Positions 17,922 to 25,812 of a DNA stretch of 64,000 nt are shown one piece after another. Source of the DNA: M3007 sp037445225. GTDB taxonomy: Bacteria; Bacteroidota; Bacteroidia; Chitinophagales; Saprospiraceae. The notes beneath the pieces were generated by a model that saw nothing but the letters and a program-made list of their open reading frames with translations, did no database searches and was not told where the DNA came from. Positions within the stretch are counted from its first letter, which is position 1, and every line of letters begins with the position of its first letter. The DNA lies in assembly GCA_037445225.1 (NCBI GenBank), contig JBBIKW010000008.1, positions 1-64,000 on the forward strand. Direction: 5' to 3'. A program made the translations under genes and the position numbers.

Positions 17922-19337
17922 TTAAACTTGCTGCTTTCGTTCTTTTTTACGCTGCTGTGCTTCCTTTTCGATGAGGCGTTCCCAGCGCTCGATGTCCTGT
18001 AACTTGCGCGAGTATTCGTAGTACTTCCATCCGCGCACGAGCGATTTTTGAAACAGTATCACTAAGGCTAAAGCTATACCCGCTATGATAGCCCAGAGCC
18101 AATACCTGGGGCGGGCAAAATATATGCTGTCTTCTGCACGGAGAAGAAGCGTACTGAAGTCACCCGTGTACACTTCCAGCGTATGTTCTCCGTCTTTGCA
18201 TACGGTACAGGCGTCCTTGCTGAGTGCCCAAGTAGTGTCGGTATGAGGGATAAGATAGCGCATGCGGGTGACAGATTTTTGGGTGAGATAGGCCAAGAAA
18301 GGGGGTGAGCCGCCGCTGATGCGCAAGGTGAAGTCGCGTGGTGTCTGACCGAGCAGCTGCACCTGAATTTTCTGGGTAGGCCGAAGCGCGTAGGAGCGGT
18401 TGTAGGGCGCTCGCTTACCGGTATCCACCACTACAAAGACATTGGCTGTGTCCGTAAGCGGTTTTAGAGTTAACGCAAAGCGCGCCGTGCCTATACTTTT
18501 TAACTCCCATTGCCACTCGCTCGAACGGGTTGTATCTACGACGGGTTGAACGGCGTAGTCCAGCACATAGGTCACCTTTCCATCCGTTGTCGGTTTGGGC
18601 AAACTTGCGCCCAAGGGTACTTCTTTAAGTGCCTTTTGGACCAAGGGCGACTGTGGGTTTGTCGCGCGGTATTGGTCTACAAACTCTCTCAGCGCTTTAA
18701 TGCGTTGAATAGAGTCGGTTTCCCTATTAGCAGCTGCGTACGTCTGCGTTTCTACCTCAGACGGTGATACCGTTACTGTTGGGGTCGTTTTTTCAGGTAT
18801 CGACTCGACTGTTAGCTCTGCAGGTTTTGCTACGAGCAGCGCTTCTGATGGTGCGAATGTCAGGGATATTGGAGTGCCGGAGACGACGAGCTGGAGCGGG
18901 CTTTCGGAGGTTTGCTTCCAAACGGCAGGTGTCAAAATAAGAACGACTTTTTCGCTGCTCACTATTTGGAATCGTTGGAAGTGGCGCATGCCGCGGGCGC
19001 GCTTCTCTCCTTGAGTAGGCGCCAGTGCGCCACCGCTGTGGCGATACTGAAAGCCCCAGAGTAACCCCGCTTCCGGTGGCGGCATTTCGCCTACGGGGCG
19101 AAGCACCACTTCTAAGTCGAACACCCGACTTTTGGACAAATCCAAGAAGTGCGACGTGGCGTTGTTGTAGCTCTGTCCGCTATGTTTGACACTCCAGCGA
19201 ACCTCAACAGGATAACTTTTACCGTCGATTTCAACGCTCCAGGTCTGCTGGCCGCCCAGCGAGGAGGCGCATACCAACCAACCCCAAAGCAGCGCTAAGA
19301 GTTGTTTCTTTTGTCGAGCAAATACAGCGGCAGCCAT
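17922..19337 (-). CDS. exported single-pass membrane protein, unknown function
   Basis: 471 residues from MAAAVFARQKKQLLALLWGW (signal peptide ending near SLGGQQ). An earlier ATG at 19433 would overlap the M1 peptidase gene and has no signal character. The periplasmic part is beta-rich with a segment around residues 205-245 enriched in T, P and E. Near the C-terminus YWLWAIIAGIALALVILFQK is a transmembrane helix, followed by a charged cytoplasmic tail predicted to be helical (RKLQDIERWERLIEKEAQQR). A CTVC pair lies before the membrane helix. I recognise no family. It lies between the M1 peptidase and the LysM protein, suggesting an envelope role. Confidence 0.7.
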   Translation of the reverse strand: MAAAVFARQKKQLLALLWGWLVCASSLGGQQTWSVEIDGKSYPVEVRWSVKHSGQSYNNATSHFLDLSKSRVFDLEVVLRPVGEMPPPEAGLLWGFQYRHSGGALAPTQGEKRARGMRHFQRFQIVSSEKVVLILTPAVWKQTSESPLQLVVSGTPISLTFAPSEALLVAKPAELTVESIPEKTTPTVTVSPSEVETQTYAAANRETDSIQRIKALREFVDQYRATNPQSPLVQKALKEVPLGASLPKPTTDGKVTYVLDYAVQPVVDTTRSSEWQWELKSIGTARFALTLKPLTDTANVFVVVDTGKRAPYNRSYALRPTQKIQVQLLGQTPRDFTLRISGGSPPFLAYLTQKSVTRMRYLIPHTDTTWALSKDACTVCKDGEHTLEVYTGDFSTLLLRAEDSIYFARPRYWLWAIIAGIALALVILFQKSLVRGWKYYEYSRKLQDIERWERLIEKEAQQRKKERKQQV

Positions 19338-19398
19338 CCAGCGAGATATTATAGTGTCTTCACCGTAAAAAGCAAACAGCTTTTTCTGCGGATCAAAA

Positions 19399-21264
19399 TT
19401 AGCGCGGCCAGATATTATTGCTGCTATCGGCATCCGACACTTGAGGATGTCCTAAGCGCACTTGGCGCACGCGGAGACGTCGCTTTGTGGGCACCACTAG
19501 TGTGCGCTCCCCGTGCTTCCATACTGCAGCGCTGTACCAAAACGCCTGTTCGGAACCGTCCTCATACTCGATAAACCCGCTGACCGTCTGAGGCATGGTC
19601 CCTATGTTTTCGATAACCACGCCTTTTGAGGTTACGCCCGCTACCGCTATATCGGGATACCCCCACTCGAAGAACCAGGGCTTCCAGAACCAGTTGAGGT
19701 TTTCACCAGCGGCTTCGTTCCAAGTGAAGAAGAAATCGAAGGGCTGCGGGTGTTTTCCTTTCCAACGCTCTATGTAGGTCACCATGCAGCGGTGAAAACG
19801 TTCATAGCCCAACATTTGGTACAGCGCGAAGTAAGCCGCCTGTGGGCGGTTGTACGAGGCGACTCGATACGCGGGATTGGTCATATGCCGCGAAGGCACC
19901 ATAGGCGGCATATCTGCATCCGTTCCAGCGAAGTCTGGATAGTTGCGGAGTCGCCCGGCAGGTTTTCCTTCCAACGAGTCCGTCACCAAGACATCCAAGA
20001 ATGCAGCCCACCCTTCATCCATCCAGGCGTAGTCTTGCTCGTTGATGCCCATGAGAAAAGGAAAATAAGTATGGGCCGTTTCGTGGACGGTCAACCCAAC
20101 GGGGCTGGAGGGATAGGTGCTGCCGTTATTACACATCATAGGAAACTCCATGCCGCCGCTGCCGTTGAAGACCGTCATAGTGGGGTACGGGTAAGGGTAT
20201 CCCGGCAGCCAACGCGACATGAGGTGCAGCGCATCTGCTGCAGCGCGGCATACCTGCCTAAAATCTAACGCATGCGGCCTATATGCGGCCTGCACAAAGG
20301 CACGCCGACCAGTAGTCGGGTCTACCACTGTCGATACGGCGTCCCACAGATAATGGCCGCTGAAAGCAAACGCGAAATCGGGCACGTCTTCGGCGCGATA
20401 CTCAAAAGTGTGCTCTTCTGCAGCGCGAAAGAACTGCGCTTTATTGGCGTAGTCCTCTTTGGAAAAGATAGCCACTATAGAGTCGGACGTTTGCGCTCTG
20501 CGGTATCGCTGCAAAAAGGGTTCTTCTAAGATGGCCTCTGGATTTTGCCACACCCCTGTAGCCCATACCATGACGCCCACTGGTACTGTTATCCGCACCC
20601 AATAGGTGGCAAAATCGTTGTACATTTCTTGTAGCCCGGTGTAGGGCGCGTCGGCCCAGCCGCGCAGGTCGTCGTAAACCGCTATTTGCGGATACCAATA
20701 CGGGACAAACCAGGTGGTAGAGTCGTAAATCCCTTCGCGCGGCGCGCCGGCGGCTGGCGGCATTCGGAATTGCCACTCTACGCGCAAGGCCGCCGATTGG
20801 CCCGGCAAAAGGGCGTCCGAGAGGGTGACATCTAAAAAGGTAGCGTTCCGCCGCCAGGCATTTCTTCCGATCGCAGTGCCGTTGACTTGGATGGCGGCAA
20901 TGTCCACGCCCTCGTCGGTGATTGCTTGAGCGTTGAGTTCGAAGGTCCGAGGAGCATTCTTTCGATACAGGTCGTGGGCCAACTTCAGGCGAATAATCCT
21001 GAGGGTATCAGGGCTGTGGTTGAAGTACGCGATGTCGGCTCGCCCAAATATTTCGTCGCTCGTCAGCTGGACGCGCGCCTCTATGCGGTACTCTGCTCGG
21101 TTCTGCCAGTAATTAGGTCCTGGGCGCCCATCCCAAGAGCGCGTCCCTTTCTGATAGGCGCGGCGGATATTTAGAGGCATGTAAAGTTCCTGGCCGGATG
21201 CGGGCAATATGGTTGCCCAACTGCACACTATCAGAAACGCTTTCCAAAGGAGTATGTTTTGCAT
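19399..21264 (-). CDS. M1-family zinc metallopeptidase (aminopeptidase-like), exported
   Basis: 621 residues with a signal peptide (MQNILLWKAFLIVCSWATILPASGQ). The gluzincin site is complete: HETAH, then a glutamate 18 residues later in MDEGWAAFLD. The exopeptidase motif appears as GGMEFPMM (a GAMEN variant). The N-terminal beta-sandwich and the final C-terminal beta strands match Bacteroidota M1 proteins. It should remove N-terminal residues from peptides in the periplasm or outside the cell. It starts six bases after the metK stop, so it is co-transcribed with metK. Confidence 0.92.
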   Translation of the reverse strand: MQNILLWKAFLIVCSWATILPASGQELYMPLNIRRAYQKGTRSWDGRPGPNYWQNRAEYRIEARVQLTSDEIFGRADIAYFNHSPDTLRIIRLKLAHDLYRKNAPRTFELNAQAITDEGVDIAAIQVNGTAIGRNAWRRNATFLDVTLSDALLPGQSAALRVEWQFRMPPAAGAPREGIYDSTTWFVPYWYPQIAVYDDLRGWADAPYTGLQEMYNDFATYWVRITVPVGVMVWATGVWQNPEAILEEPFLQRYRRAQTSDSIVAIFSKEDYANKAQFFRAAEEHTFEYRAEDVPDFAFAFSGHYLWDAVSTVVDPTTGRRAFVQAAYRPHALDFRQVCRAAADALHLMSRWLPGYPYPYPTMTVFNGSGGMEFPMMCNNGSTYPSSPVGLTVHETAHTYFPFLMGINEQDYAWMDEGWAAFLDVLVTDSLEGKPAGRLRNYPDFAGTDADMPPMVPSRHMTNPAYRVASYNRPQAAYFALYQMLGYERFHRCMVTYIERWKGKHPQPFDFFFTWNEAAGENLNWFWKPWFFEWGYPDIAVAGVTSKGVVIENIGTMPQTVSGFIEYEDGSEQAFWYSAAVWKHGERTLVVPTKRRLRVRQVRLGHPQVSDADSSNNIWPR

Positions 21265-21270
21265 AAAGGA

Positions 21271-22515
21271 CTATAATCCGAAGGCTCGGCGAATCTCTTC
21301 TACAGCATCCAATTTTTCCCAGGTAAATGTTTCTACTTCGCGCAAGATGCTTTGTCCGTTAGGCCCCATGAGAATGGTCTTCTTTTGCGGAGTTCGGCCA
21401 AAGTGGCCATATGCCGCTGTTTCGGAAAAGATGGGGTTTTTTAAGCCCAATCTTTTGACGATGGCCGCTGGGCGAAGGTCAAACATATTGCGTAGACGGC
21501 GCGCGATCTCGCTATCGCTTAGCCCTTTAACGCGACAAGAACCATAAGTGTTGACATACAGCCCCACAGGGTCGGCTACGCCAATGGCATAAGCCACCTG
21601 AACCAAAGCCTGGTCGCACAACCCCGCGGCGACTAAATTCTTGGCGATATGGCGCATAGCATAGGCGGCTGAGCGGTCTACCTTCGAAGCATCCTTGCCG
21701 CTAAAGGCCCCGCCTCCATGAGCACCTTTTCCGCCATAGGTATCCACAATAATTTTCCGACCGGTTAGGCCAGTATCTCCGTGAGGGCCTCCGATGACGA
21801 ACTTTCCGGTGGGGTTGATGTAGTAACGGATATTTTTGGTAAAGAGGCGGCGTAGGCGCTCAGGAAGGGACGCCTTTACTCGGGGAATAAGGATGCGCTG
21901 GATATCGCGCCGGATGCGCTCTTGGCCCACGTCTTCATCGTGTTGAGTACTCAGCACGATGGTGTCGATGCGACGCGGTACATGGCGGTCGCTGTATTCG
22001 ATCGTCACCTGGCTTTTGGCGTCTGGACGCAGATATTTCATTTGCTTCCCTTCGCGTCGGATTTCAGAGAGGTGGATAAGCAGTTGGTGGGCCAACTCTA
22101 AAGCCAGCGGCATGTAGTTATCGGTCTCGTTGGTCGCATATCCGAACATCATGCCCTGGTCACCGGCACCCTGCTCTTCTTCCGCGCGGCCGACATCTAC
22201 TCCCATAGCGATGTCGGGGCTCTGTTCGTGCAAAGCACTGATGATGCCGCAACTGTCGGCTTCAAACTGGTATTCTGCTCGCGTGTAGCCGATGCGGCGG
22301 ATAGTACGGCGCACTACCTCTTGGATGTCTACATAAGCGCGTGAGCGCACTTCTCCGGCAACCACTACCAAGCCCGTGGTCACCAACGTCTCACAAGCCA
22401 CTTTGGAGTCGGGATCGAGGCGCAAAAATTCATCCAATAGAGCATCGCTTATTTGATCGGCCACTTTGTCGGGATGTCCTTCCGATATGGACTCGGAGGT
22501 AAATAGGTAAGGCAT
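21271..22515 (-). CDS. metK: S-adenosylmethionine synthetase
   Basis: 414 residues. It makes S-adenosylmethionine from ATP and methionine. Signature segments: FTSESISEGHPDKVADQISD at the N-terminus, GAGDQGMMFGYATNE, and GGGAFSGKDASKVDRSAAYA in the C-terminal part, with the ATP-binding GPHGDTGLTGRKIIVDTYGG between. Length is slightly over the usual 380-400. It is the first gene of a four-gene leftward run, with an exact -7 box at 22569-22576 and a strong hairpin directly after it. Confidence 0.98.
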   Translation of the reverse strand: MPYLFTSESISEGHPDKVADQISDALLDEFLRLDPDSKVACETLVTTGLVVVAGEVRSRAYVDIQEVVRRTIRRIGYTRAEYQFEADSCGIISALHEQSPDIAMGVDVGRAEEEQGAGDQGMMFGYATNETDNYMPLALELAHQLLIHLSEIRREGKQMKYLRPDAKSQVTIEYSDRHVPRRIDTIVLSTQHDEDVGQERIRRDIQRILIPRVKASLPERLRRLFTKNIRYYINPTGKFVIGGPHGDTGLTGRKIIVDTYGGKGAHGGGAFSGKDASKVDRSAAYAMRHIAKNLVAAGLCDQALVQVAYAIGVADPVGLYVNTYGSCRVKGLSDSEIARRLRNMFDLRPAAIVKRLGLKNPIFSETAAYGHFGRTPQKKTILMGPNGQSILREVETFTWEKLDAVEEIRRAFGL

Positions 22516-22550
22516 GTAGTCGTCTTTTTTGATGTTGAACGCAAAAAACA

Positions 22551-22567
22551 GCGGCTTTCGAAGCCGC
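22551..22567 (-). terminator. terminator-like hairpin at the start of the metK transcript
   Basis: On the minus strand GCGGCTT (22561-22567 complement) pairs with AAGCCGC across a three-base loop and is followed by TGTTTTTTGC. It lies between the TPR-protein gene and metK, touching the metK -7 box, so it either ends read-through from upstream or forms the very 5' end of the metK RNA. Confidence 0.6.
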
Positions 22568-22568
22568 G

Positions 22569-22576
22569 CAAAGGTA
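22569..22576 (-). promoter_or_regulatory. -7 promoter element (TACCTTTG) for metK
   Basis: Exact TAnnTTTG on the minus strand, 53 bases before the metK ATG; transcription would begin near 22562, inside the first arm of the hairpin. Confidence 0.7.
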
Positions 22577-22662
22577 GGAATTCGCCTTCAGAAAACGCTT
22601 GGCAAAGCGCATGTTTGGGCCAGAAAGCGCCATGAGACGCTTAGACGACATATTTTCACACC

Positions 22663-24984
22663 TCAGAGGTAGTACGGCAACCAACGGCATTCCTGGATAG
22701 CCCGTTCGAAAAATTTAGTCTTCTCATAGCGCTTCAATTGCTGGTAATAACCGCGATAAGCCTCTGGTAAGGCAGGGATGTGCGGACTCCCCGGGCGATA
22801 CGGGCAATTCGGGAGACAAAACCACTGTTTCTGTTGACATCGGGCGGCCATGAAGGCCGCTCGAGCTTTCAGCTCCGGGTTGCGCGCCTCCGCTAAGGCA
22901 CGTTCAAAGTAAGAAAGGGCCAGACTGACATCGATGTTTTCCCAATTGCCGTGCGGCGTATTGGGCAGAGGAAACACCGGCCCTCGAGATAAGCGCTTCC
23001 AGTTGTATCCGCTCCGATAGAAATCGGCAGCGTTCCAGGCATACCCAAAGTAGGACATGTTGTAGTAGGCCAGTCCCACCAAGTAGAGATACCAAGCAGC
23101 AGCTGGGTCGTTGGTAGCGAGAGCGACTTTTGCCCTTTGGTCAAATTCGATAATTTTTTGAGCTATCTCCAGCCGATTGAGTACCAGGCTATCGGAGACG
23201 GGGCGATGTACCTTTTCGTCGAGGATCTCTTTAAAGGGGCTAAACTGGTCCAGATACAACTGCTGCGTAGGGGGAATCTGACTCAATATAGCGAGGGCAG
23301 CTTCAGGCTGTCCTCGTCCTAACAGATAAGCGCCTTTGATCTCGAGCAAATGCGCCAATCGCTCCATAGGGCTCGTATCTACCGGCATGAGCTCGCTGAG
23401 AAAAGCGCTGGTGTCGCTTTGGGCGAGGCGAATTAAGTCGTCAAGTTCTTCCAGTCGAGGATTATATAAGAGCGCTTCTGGGCCGTACGCAATGACGATA
23501 GCTTTTCCCGGGTGTTGGCTTGCTGCATAGCGCTCGCCCAGGAATTCTCGGGCAAAGTCTTCGAAGGCGGGTACCTCGCGAAAGAGGGGGTCGTCTTTTA
23601 AAGCAAAATACACCAAATCTCCTTGCTCGTTCTTGGCGTCGATTTGGAGCAGGGTGCTCAACAATTCCCATACCTTTATTTGGCGCTTGAGGACGTTATC
23701 GTAGGAGTGACGCCCTAGCTGATTGGCCGTGCGTTGAAAGGTTTGCTTGGCCGCAGAGTAATCTCCTGCCAACAGCTCTAGGTAGCCCGTCATGGCCAAC
23801 CACAGTTTAGGACGAGCTACTTTGCCTTTGCTGGCTACGCGGCGCGCAAACTGTTGCAAGGCGACTAAGCGCTTTGCCGCCTCGTCGCGCGGTTCTAGTC
23901 GATAGGCCGTATACTTTTTTTGCCGCGTGATGGCAGTGTAGAGGAAGATGCGCTCGAGCTCTTGAACCATACCCACCAAGAGGAGTTCCAGATGAGGGTT
24001 GTCCGGCTCTAACCGATAAATAGCGCGGAGATTAGCCACTGAGAGCGGCCTATTTTTCGCCGCCTGCAGTAAGTAAAGCGTAGCGCGCTCGGAGTTGTTT
24101 TGGCATAAGCGCAAGGCGGCGTTCCAATCCTGCTCACCATTTAGACCAAAGCTGCGGTACGCTGAAATACGTTTCGAGGGGGAGTATCGAAAGATGAGTG
24201 CGTATCGATAGGCAGCCTCAGCCGTCTTACCCAGACGCTGAAGCGCTCCGGCTAAGTGCCCTAAGGTCCAGTAATAGACTATGCTGGCGCGCCGACGATC
24301 TATCTTGGGCATCAGTTGGTTATAGAGGTCTATAGTTCTTTTCCAATCACCGGCATAATGTGCCAATCGAATAACCTGATAGGCATATCGCATGCGGAGG
24401 AAGTGCGAGGAAGTGCGCAACAAGCGCTCTATACCCTCCGTAATAAGTGCGTGCATGGCTGCGGTGTCGCGCTGAGGGCGCCTCCAGCCATCATCGGGCA
24501 ATACTACATAGGGCTCGCATTGGCGGGCAAAGATCAAGTAATCGATAGCATCGATACACCCGTTGTACACCAGGGTGGCGGCAAACCTGTTTTCTATGAA
24601 CGGATAAGGCAGTTTTTCGGGCTCTTCGCGCACAAAAGCTAGGTCGCGCAAGACTACGAGGTCGTTAGTACCTACTTGATATACGACGAAATCAGCCTCT
24701 TGTGGTTGGGCTAATTCGCAAAAGCGTTCGTTCCATTCGGCAATGTTTTCGGTGCGCTGATGGTCTCGAGAGAAGTAGTATCGGTCGTAGTAATCGCCCC
24801 ATCGCGTAAAGAAAGGAGCGTAGGCGGCGTTTTTGTCGACGATATCCGGCAGGAGAAAAGAGTATCCCAAAAATGGTCGGGCTAGTGGATCGCAGTCTCC
24901 TGTTGGCTTTAGCGCTACAGGATGGCGGTGTGCGTGAAACAGCAGCGTCGATATCAGTACAAAGGGGAGAGATACGCGCATCAT
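22663..24984 (-). CDS. exported TPR-like helical-repeat protein, unknown function
   Basis: 773 residues with an N-terminal hydrophobic segment (MMRVSLPFVLISTLLFHAHR) that may be a signal peptide. The rest is almost entirely helical with TPR-like spacing (for example AGDWKRTIDLYNQL, LQRLGKTAEAAYRYALIFRY, LLAGDYSAAKQTFQRTANQL). Aromatic-rich stretches near residues 60-75 (YYDRYYFSRD) and a late MAARCQQKQWFCLPNC cysteine cluster stand out. I do not recognise a named family. It begins 21 bases after mtgA and is the third gene of the leftward CHAT-mtgA-TPR run, which suggests a shared envelope function. Confidence 0.7.
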   Translation of the reverse strand: MMRVSLPFVLISTLLFHAHRHPVALKPTGDCDPLARPFLGYSFLLPDIVDKNAAYAPFFTRWGDYYDRYYFSRDHQRTENIAEWNERFCELAQPQEADFVVYQVGTNDLVVLRDLAFVREEPEKLPYPFIENRFAATLVYNGCIDAIDYLIFARQCEPYVVLPDDGWRRPQRDTAAMHALITEGIERLLRTSSHFLRMRYAYQVIRLAHYAGDWKRTIDLYNQLMPKIDRRRASIVYYWTLGHLAGALQRLGKTAEAAYRYALIFRYSPSKRISAYRSFGLNGEQDWNAALRLCQNNSERATLYLLQAAKNRPLSVANLRAIYRLEPDNPHLELLLVGMVQELERIFLYTAITRQKKYTAYRLEPRDEAAKRLVALQQFARRVASKGKVARPKLWLAMTGYLELLAGDYSAAKQTFQRTANQLGRHSYDNVLKRQIKVWELLSTLLQIDAKNEQGDLVYFALKDDPLFREVPAFEDFAREFLGERYAASQHPGKAIVIAYGPEALLYNPRLEELDDLIRLAQSDTSAFLSELMPVDTSPMERLAHLLEIKGAYLLGRGQPEAALAILSQIPPTQQLYLDQFSPFKEILDEKVHRPVSDSLVLNRLEIAQKIIEFDQRAKVALATNDPAAAWYLYLVGLAYYNMSYFGYAWNAADFYRSGYNWKRLSRGPVFPLPNTPHGNWENIDVSLALSYFERALAEARNPELKARAAFMAARCQQKQWFCLPNCPYRPGSPHIPALPEAYRGYYQQLKRYEKTKFFERAIQECRWLPYYL

Positions 24985-25005
24985 TGTCGGAAACGGCCGA
25001 ACAAC

Positions 25006-25803
25006 TTATTTTTTGAGGCGAGGGGTATTTGGCTCTTCATAATCGATGCGCCCGCCCCACATGCGCATCTGAGACAATATCCAATGCTGGCGGTTGCGCA
25101 TCAAGGTGGAAGGGCGCGCCGGGTTGCGCTTGAGCGGGTTGGGCAGCACGGACGCCAAAAGCGCTGCTTCTTCTCGAGTGAGCCGCTGGGCGCTCTTGCC
25201 GAAAAAGTGCTTCGATGCTGCTTCCGCGCCATAGATCCCATCGCCAAACTCAATCACATTGAGGTATACCGTCATGATGCGCTCCTTACTCCAGAGCGCC
25301 TCTATAAGGAAAGTGAAGTACACCTCAAGTCCCTTTCGTATCCACGAGCGTCCTGGCCAAAGGAATACGTTTTTGGCCGTTTGTTGGCTAATAGTGCTGG
25401 CTCCTCGCAGGCGACGCCCTTTGCGGTTGTGCGCTATGGCTGTCTCTATAGCGTGAAAATCGAAGCCCCAATGCTCCAAAAATGCCTGGTCTTCCGCACA
25501 GACGACGGCCAATTGCAATCTCTGGGGCAGGGCACTAAAGGGCACCCACTCCTGTTTCCAACGCACCGGACGCTCGCTGTCGAGCGCCTGCTGTATGGTC
25601 CTTATCACCATGAGCGGTGTAACCACCACCGGCACGAAACGGTACAAAAGTGCTAGGCCCACCGTAATCCCTAAAAACCAAAGCAGCAGCCGCAACAGCA
25701 AGCGGCGAAAATAGCTTGCCCAAGCAATCGTTCCCGTCTCTTTTCGCGGTAGACACAGAAACCTCGGTGGCAGAATCTTCTTTAGCACGCGCAAAACTCT
25801 CAA
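25006..25803 (-). CDS. mtgA: monofunctional peptidoglycan glycosyltransferase (GT51), 5' frame doubtful
   Basis: 265 residues. It polymerises lipid II into glycan strands on the outer face of the inner membrane. A membrane anchor (LLLRLLLWFLGITVGLALLY) precedes the GT51 domain with all main motifs: VCAEDQAFLEHWGFD (catalytic Glu), RGASTISQQTAKNVFLWPGR, RKGLEVYFTFLIEALWSKER and YLNVIEFGDGIYGAEAA. The only start in frame is a TTG at 25803, after in-frame stops. In another frame two ATGs (25816, 25813) overlap the TGA of the CHAT gene in the usual coupled ATGA manner; removing one A from the run of five (25806-25810) would join them to mtgA as MMKILRVLRVLKK. A one-base insertion, sequencing error or programmed slippage is possible. 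Confidence 0.88.
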   Translation of the reverse strand: MRVLRVLKKILPPRFLCLPRKETGTIAWASYFRRLLLRLLLWFLGITVGLALLYRFVPVVVTPLMVIRTIQQALDSERPVRWKQEWVPFSALPQRLQLAVVCAEDQAFLEHWGFDFHAIETAIAHNRKGRRLRGASTISQQTAKNVFLWPGRSWIRKGLEVYFTFLIEALWSKERIMTVYLNVIEFGDGIYGAEAASKHFFGKSAQRLTREEAALLASVLPNPLKRNPARPSTLMRNRQHWILSQMRMWGGRIDYEEPNTPRLKK

Positions 25804-25812
25804 AATTTTTCA

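Noticed and set aside
22516..22580. SAM riboswitch in the metK leader
   Set aside because: The leader is under 50 bases and shows only a simple hairpin; no SAM-I, SAM-II or SMK-type core could be recognised.
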